Shown here: piece after piece, positions 6,287-12,505 of the stretch | How the letters are laid out: each line of letters starts with the position of its first letter | Numbering within the stretch: position 1 is the stretch's first letter | Source: Sphingomonas sp. | GTDB taxonomy: Bacteria > Pseudomonadota > Alphaproteobacteria > Sphingomonadales > Sphingomonadaceae | Length of the DNA: 12,505 nt | NCBI GenBank assembly: GCA_030146605.1 | Contig: JASLBO010000522.1 | Location: forward strand, 1-12,505 | Reading direction: 5' to 3' | Translations under genes and position numbers: made by a program | Notes under the pieces: model-generated | Seen by the model: only the letters and a program-made list of their open reading frames with translations | Databases searched by the model: none | Told to the model about the DNA's origin: nothing

Positions 6287-6904
6287 ATGGCGATGCAGAC
6301 CTGGTGGCTCTACGTCACTGCAGTGTTCCTGATCTCGGGCACTCCGGGACCCAATATGCTCCACGTGATGGTGCAGAGCATCCATCACGGCCCGCGCCGC
6401 GCCTTGTTCGCGATGGCCGGGCTGATGAGCGCCGTCCTGCTCTGCCTGCTCGCCTCGGCGGCAGGCCTCGGCGCCTTGCTCAAGGCGTCGCCGGCGCTGT
6501 ACGACGTGCTGCGCTATGCCGGCGTCGCCTATCTCGTCTGGCTGGGCATCAAGGCGTGGCGCGCGCCGGTCGGCGCCGCGGCCAACGACCCGCGCACCCG
6601 GCGCTCGGCGCGCGCGCTCTATGCGACGGGGCTGGCCACCGGCCTCTCCAACCCCAAATTGATCATCTTCGCCGCCGCGCTCTTTCCGCAGTTCATCGAT
6701 ATGAACCGTCCGTTCTGGCTCCAGCTCGGCATTCTCGTCGCCACCTTCGTGGTGATCGAAGGCTTCTGGTACGGCGTATACGCGTTCGGCGGACGCTCGC
6801 TCGCCGCGTGGCTTGCCCCGGCCAACCGCCAGAAGCTGTTCAACCGCGCGACCGGCGTGATGTTCATCGGCTTCGGCGGCGCGCTGCTCGGCAGCCGGGC
6901 GTAG
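6287..6904 (+). CDS. LysE/RhtB family amino-acid exporter
   Basis: This 205-residue inner-membrane protein should export amino acids or similar small compounds using the proton gradient. The family signature GTPGPNMLHVM follows the first hydrophobic segment (residues 6-17), and the central SNPKLIIFAAALFPQFI is the typical LysE/RhtB loop and helix. About six hydrophobic segments are visible, roughly at 6-28, 38-62, 70-90, 113-135, 142-165 and 182-202. The ATG at 6287 was chosen because AAGG lies 8 bases upstream and it starts just before the first helix. Its position 13 bases after an M20 peptidase stop suggests co-transcription. Exporters of this group are known to relieve amino-acid overload when cells use peptides, which fits. 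The substrate cannot be read from the sequence. Confidence 0.9.
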   Translation: MAMQTWWLYVTAVFLISGTPGPNMLHVMVQSIHHGPRRALFAMAGLMSAVLLCLLASAAGLGALLKASPALYDVLRYAGVAYLVWLGIKAWRAPVGAAANDPRTRRSARALYATGLATGLSNPKLIIFAAALFPQFIDMNRPFWLQLGILVATFVVIEGFWYGVYAFGGRSLAAWLAPANRQKLFNRATGVMFIGFGGALLGSRA

Positions 6905-6910
6905 CTGTTG

Positions 6911-6935
6911 GTGCTCCCGCGCAAGGCAGGAGCAC
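6911..6935. repeat. REP-like palindrome after exporter gene
   Basis: GTGCTCC (6911-6917) pairs with GGAGCAC (6929-6935), with two more GC pairs inside around a GCAAG loop. It starts 6 bases after the exporter stop codon. From memory, units of this kind (CTCCCGCG-AAGG-C(G/A)GGAG) are scattered between sphingomonad genes. It may also help end or stabilise the upstream transcript, though no T run follows. The rest of the gap to pheS shows only a weak GAGGC...GCCTC stem and no leader peptide rich in Phe. Confidence 0.55.
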
Positions 6936-6995
6936 GGGGCTTGACCTGAGGCCGCGACTGCGGTTCGAGCCTCTTCGCATAGTGAACGGAAATCC

Positions 6996-8072
6996 ATGAC
7001 CATCGACCTCGAACAATTGCGTGGCGATCTGCTCGCCTCGATCCAGGCCGCGGCGGGGCTCGACGCCGTCGAGGCGCTGCGCGTCCACGCGCTCGGCAAG
7101 CAGGGCGCGATCACCGGGCTGCTCAAGACCTTGGGCGCGATGAGCCCCGACGAGCGCCAGGAGCAGGGTCCGCGCATCCATGGCCTGCGCGAGGCGGTCA
7201 CTGCGGCGCTGACCGAGCGCAAGGCAGTGCTCGAGCGGCTCGCGCTCGACGCGCGGCTGGCAAGCGAGACGCTCGACATGACGCTGCCGGTCGAAGGCGT
7301 GCCGCCGGGGAGCGTGCACCCGGTCAGCCAGGTGATGGACGAACTCGCCGAGATCTTCGCCGACCTCGGCTTCGCCGTCGCCACTGGCCCCGAGATCGAG
7401 GACGACTGGCACAATTTCACTGCGCTCAACATCCCCGAGACCCATCCTGCGCGGGCGATGCACGACACCTTTTACTTGGCCGGCGAGCACGAGCCGAAGA
7501 TGGTGCTGCGCACGCACACCAGCCCGGTGCAGATCCGCACGATGATGGCGCAGAAGCCGCCGATCCGGATCATCGCGCCGGGCCGGGTCTATCGCTCGGA
7601 TTCGGACGCGACGCACACGCCGATGTTCCACCAGATCGAAGGGCTGGTGATCGGCAAGGGGATCACACTCGGCCATCTCAAATGGACGCTCGAGACCTTC
7701 CTCAAGGCCTTTTTCGAGCGCGACGACATCGTGCTCCGCCTGCGCCCGAGCTATTTTCCGTTCACCGAGCCCTCGGCCGAAGTCGATGTCGGCTATTCGG
7801 TGATCAACGGCAAACGGGTGATCGGCGGGTCGGAAGGCTGGATGGAAGTGCTCGGCAGCGGCATGGTCCACCCAAGAGTGATCGCCGCCTGCGGGCTCGA
7901 TCCCGAGGAATGGCAAGGCTTTGCGTTCGGCACCGGCGTCGATCGCCTTGCGATGCTCAAATACGGAATGGATGACTTGCGCGCCTTTTTCGACGGCGAT
8001 CTGCGGTGGCTGCGCCATTACGGCTTCTCGGCGCTCTACGTGCCCACGCTGAGCGGAGGCGTGGGCGCATGA
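6996..8072 (+). CDS. pheS: Phenylalanine--tRNA ligase alpha subunit
   Basis: PheS is the catalytic subunit of the (alpha-beta)2 enzyme that charges tRNA-Phe with phenylalanine using ATP. The 358 residues show an N-terminal coiled-coil arm (1-90) that contacts tRNA, then the class II synthetase core: [27 protein letters not shown] (174-181), motif 2 [20 protein letters not shown] (197-216), the Phe-pocket segment [14 protein letters not shown] (252-265), and motif 3 [13 protein letters not shown] (312-324). The length agrees with alphaproteobacterial homologues (E. coli 327). The ATG at 6996 opens the expected MTIDLEQLR start; the ribosome site (CGGAA) is weak. pheT follows after 103 bases filled by a repeat element. 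Confidence 0.97.
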   Translation: MTIDLEQLRGDLLASIQAAAGLDAVEALRVHALGKQGAITGLLKTLGAMSPDERQEQGPRIHGLREAVTAALTERKAVLERLALDARLASETLDMTLPVEGVPPGSVHPVSQVMDELAEIFADLGFAVATGPEIEDDWHNFTALNIPETHPARAMHDTFYLAGEHEPKMVLRTHTSPVQIRTMMAQKPPIRIIAPGRVYRSDSDATHTPMFHQIEGLVIGKGITLGHLKWTLETFLKAFFERDDIVLRLRPSYFPFTEPSAEVDVGYSVINGKRVIGGSEGWMEVLGSGMVHPRVIAACGLDPEEWQGFAFGTGVDRLAMLKYGMDDLRAFFDGDLRWLRHYGFSALYVPTLSGGVGA

Positions 8073-8080
8073 CCGACAGC

Positions 8081-8164
8081 CGTCATCCCGGCGAAAGCCG
8101 GGATCTCCTCGTGGCGCCTTCGACGCCCGGCCCCATCAAGACCCCGGCCTGCGCCGGGGTGACG
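8081..8164. repeat. Bipartite REP-like element between pheS and pheT
   Basis: Two hairpins lie in inverted order. ATCCCGGC (8085-8092) pairs with GCCGGGAT (8097-8104) around a GAAA tetraloop, and ACCCCGGC (8141-8148) pairs with GCCGGGGT (8153-8160) around CTGC. The outer ends are inverted copies, CGTCA (8081-8085) and TGACG (8160-8164). CGTCATCCCGG...CCGGGGTGACG is a form I recall as a common interspersed repeat in sphingomonads. The element starts 8 bases after the pheS stop and ends 11 bases before the pheT ATG, where no ordinary Shine-Dalgarno sequence is left. Confidence 0.75.
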
Positions 8165-8175
8165 GATATTGCGAA

Positions 8176-10653
8176 ATGAAGTTCACGCTCAACTGGCTCA
8201 AGGAGCATCTCGAGACCACCGCCACGCTCGACGAAGTGGTCGAGACGCTGACTCGCGTCGGGCTCGAGGTCGAGGGCGTCGAGAATCCGGGCGCCAAGCT
8301 CGCCGCGTTCCGCGTCGCCAAGGTGCTCACCGCCGAACGCCATCCCCAGGCCGACAAGCTTCAGGTGCTGACGGTCGACACCGGCGACGGCGCCCCGCTG
8401 CAGGTCGTCTGCGGCGCGCCCAATGCCCGCGCCGGGCTGGTCGGCGTGCTCGGCCTCCCCGGCGCAGTGGTGCCGGCCAACGGCATGGTGCTCAAGGTCG
8501 CCGCGGTGCGCGGAGTCGAATCGAACGGCATGATGTGCTCGACCCGCGAGCTCGAGCTCGGCGACGATCATGACGGGATCATCGAGCTTCCCGCCGATGC
8601 CCCGGTCGGAACGCCCTACCCCGATTATGCCGGGCTCAACGATGCGGTGATCGACGTCTCGATCACCCCCAATCGGCAGGACTGCATGGGCGTGCGCGGC
8701 ATCGCGCGCGATCTCGCCGCGGCGGGGCTGGGGACGCTTCGGCCGCTGGAAGAAGCGATCACCGCCCATCTCCCCCCCGCTCGCCCTGAGCTTGTCGAAG
8801 GGCACCCCGCCGCGAGCGATGGGGCCGGGGATGGCCGTGCTGCGACAGGCTCAGCACGAACGGTTGTGGCGATCGCCGGCAAGGGCCCCGGCCCCGAAGT
8901 GCGGATCGAGGCGCCCGAGGGCTGCCCGGCTTATTTCGGCCAGACGATCAGCGGCGTCACCAACGGGGCGTCGCCCGACTGGATGCAGCGCCGTCTCAAG
9001 GCGATCGGCCAGCGCCCGATCTCGGCGCTCGTCGACATCACCAATTATGTGATGATCGACCTCGGCCGCCCCTTGCACGTCTATGACAAGGCCAAGCTCT
9101 CGGGCGCATTGGTCGTCCGCAAGGCCAGGGCCGGCGAGCAGGTGCTCGCGCTCAACGAGAAGACCTATACGCTCGACGAGAGCATCACCGTGATCGCCGA
9201 CGAAAACGGCGTCCACGATATCGGCGGGATCATGGGGGGCGAGGACACCGGTGTGTCCGAGACCACCACCGACGTGGTCATCGAATGCGCCTTCTTCGAT
9301 CCCGATCACATCGCCCGCACCGGCCAGAAACTCAACCTGACCAGCGACGCCCGCGCCCGATTCGAGCGCGGGGTGGACCCGGCGTTCCTCGAAGACGGCA
9401 TCGCGATCGCGGCGCGCTATGTGATCGATCTGTGCGGCGGCACCGCGAGCGAAGTCACCCGCGCCGGGCAGGCGCCGACCGAAACCCGCAGCACGCGTTA
9501 CGATCCTGCCCTCGCCGAGACGCTGGGCGGCCTTGTCGTGCCCGCCGAACGTCAGAAGGCGATCCTCGAAAGCCTCGGTTTCCTTGTGGACGCGAGCTGG
9601 AATGTCACCGCGCCGAGCTGGCGCCGCGACGTCGACGGCCCCGCCGATCTCGTCGAGGAAGTGATCCGCATCGAGGGCATCGACAAGGTCCCCTCGACGC
9701 CGCTCGACCGCGTTCCGGGCGTCGCCCGCCCGACCGCGACCGCCGAGCAGAAGCTCGAACGCAAGCTGCGCCGCACCGCCGCGGCGCGCGGGCTCAACGA
9801 GGCAGTGACGTGGAGCTTCATCTCCGAAAAAGAGGCGGCGCCGTTCGGCGGCGGCGCGTGGAGCCTTGCCAACCCGATCAGCGAGGACATGAAGGTCATG
9901 CGTCCCTCGCTGCTGCCGGGCCTGCTCGCCGCGGCGGAGCGCAACGTCAAGCGCGGCGCCAGCGGAATCCGGCTGTTCGAGATCGGCCGCCGCTATCTTG
10001 CCGACAAGGAGCGGCTGACCCTCGGCCTGGTGCTCGCGGGCGACCGTGCGGCGCGCAGCTGGCAAGGCGGCAAGGCACAGCGCTTCGGCGCGTATGACGC
10101 CAAGGCCGAGGCGCTGGCCTTGCTCGAAGCCGCCGGCGCGCCGATTGCCAATCTGCAAGTAATGGGAGAGGCCGGTGACGTCTATCACCCCGGCCAGTCT
10201 GCGACCCTGCGGCTCGGACCCAAGACCGTGCTCGCCGCTTTCGGCATGGTCCACCCCTCGGTACTGAAGGCCTTCGATCTCGACGGCGAGGTCGCCGCGG
10301 TCGAGATCTATCTCGACGCGCTGCCGGCCAAGCGCGGCACCGGCTTCATGCGCCCGGCCTACACCCCGCCGGCGCTGCAGGCGGTCACGCGCGATTTCGC
10401 CTTCCTCGTACCGGCCGAGCTGCCGGCGGGCGATCTCGTCCGCGCGGTGAAGGGCGCCGACAAGGCAATGGTCGTCGACGCGCGGCTGTTCGACCTGTTC
10501 ACCGGCACCGGCGTTCCCGAGGGGCAGAAGAGCCTCGCGGTCGAAGTCACGCTCCAGCCGGGCGAGAAGAGCTTCACCGATGCCGAACTCAAGGGCGTGG
10601 CCGACAAGGTCGTCGCCGCGGCGGCGAAGCTCGGCGCGAGCCTCAGGGGCTGA
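8176..10653 (+). CDS. pheT: Phenylalanine--tRNA ligase beta subunit, with repeat-derived insert
   Basis: PheT partners PheS, binds tRNA and edits mischarged Tyr-tRNA. In order: MKFTLNWLKEHL start, EMAP-type tRNA-binding domain (about 40-150, with KVLTAERHPQADKLQVL and VVCGAPN), the ITPNR motif (163-167), the B3/4 editing domain (about 245-400, with EAPEGCPAYFGQ, RPISALVDITNYVMIDLGRPLHVYDK and GIMGGEDTGVS), the B5 domain (about 405-480), the catalytic-like core with RPSLLPGLL, and a C-terminal ferredoxin-like anticodon-binding domain (about 735-825). At 825 residues it is longer than E. coli PheT (795). Residues 203-229, including RPELVEG, are encoded by an inverted pair of REP-like repeats at 8783-8857 inserted in frame between domains. 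All landmark motifs are intact, so it should be functional. The stop lies 4 bases before the next gene. Confidence 0.97.
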   Translation: MKFTLNWLKEHLETTATLDEVVETLTRVGLEVEGVENPGAKLAAFRVAKVLTAERHPQADKLQVLTVDTGDGAPLQVVCGAPNARAGLVGVLGLPGAVVPANGMVLKVAAVRGVESNGMMCSTRELELGDDHDGIIELPADAPVGTPYPDYAGLNDAVIDVSITPNRQDCMGVRGIARDLAAAGLGTLRPLEEAITAHLPPARPELVEGHPAASDGAGDGRAATGSARTVVAIAGKGPGPEVRIEAPEGCPAYFGQTISGVTNGASPDWMQRRLKAIGQRPISALVDITNYVMIDLGRPLHVYDKAKLSGALVVRKARAGEQVLALNEKTYTLDESITVIADENGVHDIGGIMGGEDTGVSETTTDVVIECAFFDPDHIARTGQKLNLTSDARARFERGVDPAFLEDGIAIAARYVIDLCGGTASEVTRAGQAPTETRSTRYDPALAETLGGLVVPAERQKAILESLGFLVDASWNVTAPSWRRDVDGPADLVEEVIRIEGIDKVPSTPLDRVPGVARPTATAEQKLERKLRRTAAARGLNEAVTWSFISEKEAAPFGGGAWSLANPISEDMKVMRPSLLPGLLAAAERNVKRGASGIRLFEIGRRYLADKERLTLGLVLAGDRAARSWQGGKAQRFGAYDAKAEALALLEAAGAPIANLQVMGEAGDVYHPGQSATLRLGPKTVLAAFGMVHPSVLKAFDLDGEVAAVEIYLDALPAKRGTGFMRPAYTPPALQAVTRDFAFLVPAELPAGDLVRAVKGADKAMVVDARLFDLFTGTGVPEGQKSLAVEVTLQPGEKSFTDAELKGVADKVVAAAAKLGASLRG
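8783..8857. repeat. Inverted pair of REP-like units inside pheT
   Basis: Unit 1 (8783-8803) has ends GCCCT/AGGGC and centre CTGAGCTTGTCG. Unit 2 (8837-8857), read on the minus strand, has ends GTGCTG/CAGCAC and centre CTGAGCCTGTCG. The two are thus similar palindromic units in opposite orientation, 33 bases apart. They encode RPELVEG and AATGSAR. From memory, the peptide RPELVEG, and PFDKLRA from the other strand, recur in sphingomonad proteins because of this repeat. Confidence 0.75.
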
Positions 10654-10657
10654 TCGC

Positions 10658-11065
10658 GTGATCGAACGGTTCCTCCACGGTCTTCAGGAGAAGATGGAGG
10701 ACCCCGAGATTTACGAAACCATGCTCGTGGTCGTCCCCGGCGATCTCGATCCTTTCGATCGCCATTATCGCTTCAGCATCCATATCGACGCCGAATTGCG
10801 GCTCGCCGGCCTCGGCTGCAGCGTCGGGGGCGGCACGCTGTACCGCGAGATCGACGAAGAGGACGAAGAGAGCGAGGACGAGATCATCTCCTGCATCCTC
10901 GATGTCGACGCTACCGATGTCGACGGCGCCCGCGCGCTGATCCGGCTGCACATGCCCGAACTCGGCGCCCCGGCCGGAACCCTCGTCCAGTATGGCGATT
11001 ACGAAGACCGGTTCGACGGCGAGCGCTGGCACCTTGGCGAACCCCGCAGCATCGAGGAGTTCTGA
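10658..11065 (+). CDS. Small acidic protein of unknown function
   Basis: The 135-residue product has no signal peptide or membrane span. It starts with a helical stretch (IERFLHGLQEKMEDPEIYETML), continues with strands (LVVVPGDL, HYRFSIHIDAEL, GLGCSVGGGTLYRE), a very acidic run (IDEEDEESEDEII), a CILDVDATDVDGARALIRLHMPELG segment that looks like a beta-alpha unit, and an aromatic, acidic tail (QYGDYEDRFDGERWHLGEPRSIEEF). I do not recognise a family; the charge pattern resembles small immunity-like or partner-binding proteins, but this is only a resemblance. The GTG at 10658 was chosen because AGGGG lies 8 bases upstream, inside the end of pheT; an ATG at 10694 is possible. It is 4 bases after pheT and 3 before the dehydrogenase gene, so it is very likely co-transcribed with both. 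Confidence 0.78.
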   Translation: MIERFLHGLQEKMEDPEIYETMLVVVPGDLDPFDRHYRFSIHIDAELRLAGLGCSVGGGTLYREIDEEDEESEDEIISCILDVDATDVDGARALIRLHMPELGAPAGTLVQYGDYEDRFDGERWHLGEPRSIEEF

Positions 11066-11068
11066 CGC

Positions 11069-11818
11069 ATGCCTACCGTTCTCATCACCGGCGCAACCGC
11101 AGGCATCGGCGAGGCATCGGTCCGCGCCTTCGCCGCCGCCGGCTGGCATGTCATTGCCACCGGCCGCCGCAAGGACCGCCTCGATTCGCTCGCGACGATC
11201 ATCAGCGAGAACCGCGTCCATACCCTCGCCTTCGACGTGCGCGACGAGGAGGCGCGTGACGAGGCGCTCGATTCGCTCCCCGAACAGTTCCGCGACATCG
11301 ACCTGCTGATCAACAATGCCGGGCTCGCGCTCGGGCTCGAGCCGGCGCAGGAAGCGAAGCTGTCCAACTGGACGACGATGATCGACACCAACATCACTGC
11401 CCTGGTTTCGATCACGCACAAGCTTCTGCCGCAGCTGATCGCGCGCAAGGGCGCGATCATCAACCTCGCCTCGGTCGCGGCGAACTATCCCTATCCCGGC
11501 GGCAACGTGTACGGCGCGACCAAGGCGTTCGTCCGCCAGTTCAGCCTCAATCTGCGCTCCGATCTGATCGGCACCGGAGTGCGCGTCTGCTCGATCGAGC
11601 CGGGCATGGTCGAGACCGAGTTCAGCCTCGTGCGAACCGGCAGCCAGGAAGCCTCGGACAAGGTCTATGCCGGCGTCAACCCGATGACCGCCGAGGACAT
11701 TGCGAAGACGATGCTGTGGGTCGCCGAACAGCCGCCCCACCTCAACATCAATGCGCTCGAGCTGATGCCGGTCAACCAGGCCTGGTCGCCCTTCCTGGTC
11801 CACCGCGAAAATGCCTGA
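11069..11818 (+). CDS. YdfG-like short-chain dehydrogenase/reductase
   Basis: This 249-residue enzyme is a classical NADP-dependent short-chain dehydrogenase. It shows the cofactor motif TGATAGIG (7-14), an Arg pair after strand 2 (ATGRRKDRL) that favours NADP, NNAG (82-85), catalytic Ser135 in INLAS and Tyr148-x3-Lys152 in VYGATKAFVRQFSLNLR. The sequence matches what I remember of E. coli YdfG over long stretches (NNAGLALG-EPA, GGNVYGATKAFVRQFSLNLR, NIN-LE-MPV), so oxidation of 3-hydroxy acids or serine-like compounds, or reduction of malonic semialdehyde, is plausible; the true substrate is open. The ATG at 11069 has GAGGAG 9 bases upstream. It follows the small acidic gene by 3 bases. Confidence 0.93.
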   Translation: MPTVLITGATAGIGEASVRAFAAAGWHVIATGRRKDRLDSLATIISENRVHTLAFDVRDEEARDEALDSLPEQFRDIDLLINNAGLALGLEPAQEAKLSNWTTMIDTNITALVSITHKLLPQLIARKGAIINLASVAANYPYPGGNVYGATKAFVRQFSLNLRSDLIGTGVRVCSIEPGMVETEFSLVRTGSQEASDKVYAGVNPMTAEDIAKTMLWVAEQPPHLNINALELMPVNQAWSPFLVHRENA

Positions 11819-11861
11819 CCTGGGTTAGAGGCCTGAACCGGCCTGCTTCCCCTTCGTTGCC

Positions 11862-11873
11862 GGAGGAAAGGGG
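11862..11873 (+). promoter_or_regulatory. Strong ribosome-binding site, partly in a stem
   Basis: GGAGGAAAGGGG lies 7 bases before the ATG at 11881 and fixes that start. Its AAGGGG end (11868-11873) can pair with CCCCTT at 11849-11854, so a small hairpin might cover it. It follows a weak AGGCC/GGCCT stem at 11829-11844 after the dehydrogenase gene. Confidence 0.5.
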
Positions 11874-11880
11874 TTTGGCC

Positions 11881-12505
11881 ATGCGCGTCCATCATCTCAA
11901 TTGCGGTACCGATTGCCCGCTGGGCGGCGCACTGTTCGACGGGCGCAGCGTCGGGCTGACCGGCCGGCTGGTCTGCCATTGCCTGCTGATCGAGACCGAC
12001 GCGCACGGGCTGGTCCTGATCGACACCGGCTATGGGCTGCGCGACGTCGACCATCCGCACCGCGATCCGGCGCGGATTACCCGGGCGATGCGCGCGATGC
12101 TCAATATCCGGCTGCGCGAGCAGGAGACTGCGATCCGGCAGATCGAGGCGCTCGGGCTCGATCCGCGCGACGTGCGCCACATCGTGCTCACGCATCTCGA
12201 CTTCGATCATGCCGGCGGGCTCGAGGATTTCCCCAATGCCCTGATCCACGTGATGGAAAAGGAATGCGCCGCCGCCACCGGGCCGAAGCGCGGCTTCGTG
12301 CCCCGCAATCGCTACCGGCCCGCGCAGTTCGATGAAGTCGCTAACTGGCGGCTTCATGCCAGCACCGGCGAGCCGTGGTTCGGCTTCGACGCCGTTCGCG
12401 CGCTGGAGGGGCTCCCGCCCGAAATCCTGCTGGTGCCGCTGCCGGGCCACACCTGGGGCCATGCCGGGGTGGCGATCGACACCGGCATGGCCCCAGGTGT
12501 GGCCC
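11881..12505 (+). CDS. Metallo-beta-lactamase-fold hydrolase (partial)
   Basis: The visible 208 residues begin MRVHHLNCGTDCPLGG and belong to the metallo-beta-lactamase fold, in the branch that includes N-acyl-homoserine lactonase-like enzymes. The metal site is HLDFDH (His105, Asp107, Asp109, His110), an H-x-D-x-D-H form of the usual H-x-H-x-D-H, followed by AGGL; the third-ligand region is PLPGHTWGHAG (His190). LVLIDTGYG (45-52) is the common early strand. A lactone or ester substrate is possible, but quorum quenching cannot be claimed from this. The ATG has a strong ribosome site. The frame is cut by the window end, and from about 12482 on the bases are an exact reverse copy of 12444-12467, so the last ~8 residues (after AIDTG) probably do not belong to the true protein; homologues I recall continue with a GDGWLLHAGD-like stretch. 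Confidence 0.87.
   Translation, partial: MRVHHLNCGTDCPLGGALFDGRSVGLTGRLVCHCLLIETDAHGLVLIDTGYGLRDVDHPHRDPARITRAMRAMLNIRLREQETAIRQIEALGLDPRDVRHIVLTHLDFDHAGGLEDFPNALIHVMEKECAAATGPKRGFVPRNRYRPAQFDEVANWRLHASTGEPWFGFDAVRALEGLPPEILLVPLPGHTWGHAGVAIDTGMAPGVA
12444..12505. repeat. Perfect 24-base inverted repeat at the window end
   Basis: Bases 12444-12467 are exactly the reverse complement of 12482-12505, with a 14-base spacer. The right arm stops at the last base of the window and replaces expected coding sequence of the hydrolase. A fold-back artefact at a contig end is more likely than a natural repeat. Confidence 0.9.

Noticed and set aside
6905..6995. Phe-rich leader peptide or T-box-like attenuator before pheS
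   Set aside because: No short frame with repeated Phe codons and no T-box motif is visible; only a palindromic repeat and a weak stem are present.
6176..7468. Minus-strand open frame of 430 codons across peptidase, exporter and pheS
   Set aside because: It crosses three genes and their gaps on the other strand and shows no domain or ribosome site.
8851..10254. Long minus-strand open frame opposite pheT (467 codons)
   Set aside because: It lies wholly opposite a certain gene, has no recognisable domain and is Arg/Asp/Gly-biased, as expected for a shadow of high-GC coding DNA.
10643..11803. Minus-strand open frame of 386 codons opposite the acidic and dehydrogenase genes
   Set aside because: It is antisense to two tightly spaced genes with good ribosome sites and motifs; its composition is that of a GC shadow.
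11881..12505. Calling the hydrolase a quorum-quenching lactonase (AiiA-type)
   Set aside because: The metal motif is H-x-D-x-D-H and the C-terminal part is missing, so only the fold and broad branch are supported.

Overview
The window looks like chromosomal DNA from a high-GC alphaproteobacterium, most probably a sphingomonad (Sphingomonas or a close relative). The reasons are the GC-rich codon use, the type of pheST operon, the short palindromic repeats of kinds I associate with sphingomonads, and a CtrA-type motif. No RNA genes, CRISPR arrays or transposase genes were seen.

Region 1 (1-3473) is a surface-fibre locus of the archaic (Csu-like, spore coat U) chaperone-usher type. On the minus strand, in transcription order, lie a pilin-like subunit with an unusually long N-terminus (1961-2680), a probable major pilin (999-1736), a PapD-like periplasmic chaperone (76-882) and the first 26 codons of the next gene, probably the usher (1-79). 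Two strong hairpins lie between pilin and chaperone and may set their relative expression. A third, divergent pilin-like secreted protein is on the plus strand (3057-3473), followed by two hairpins.

Region 2 (3583-4860) holds a small helical protein of unknown function (3583-3888), a convergent OmpR/PhoB-type winged-helix regulator without a receiver domain (3902-4549), and an AT-rich gap with a perfect CtrA-like box (TTAA-N7-TTAAC, 4754-4769).

Region 3 (4861-6904) is a two-gene unit: an M20 family metallopeptidase/dipeptidase followed 13 bases later by a LysE/RhtB amino-acid exporter. This is a sensible pair for cutting peptides and relieving amino-acid excess.

Region 4 (6911-12505) is pheS-pheT, then a small acidic unknown protein 4 bases after pheT, a YdfG-like short-chain dehydrogenase 3 bases after that, and a metallo-beta-lactamase-fold hydrolase cut by the window end. 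Three kinds of REP-like palindromic repeat lie here: one before pheS, a bipartite one filling the pheS-pheT gap, and an inverted pair inside the pheT reading frame, where it is translated.

The window ends in a perfect 24-base inverted repeat that reaches the last base and replaces the expected protein sequence of the hydrolase. It is most likely a fold-back assembly or library artefact.

I did not find a convincing new defence or mobile system. The most interesting items are the repeat-derived peptide inside pheT, the pilin-chaperone hairpins, the shared TTAAC boxes and the terminal palindrome.
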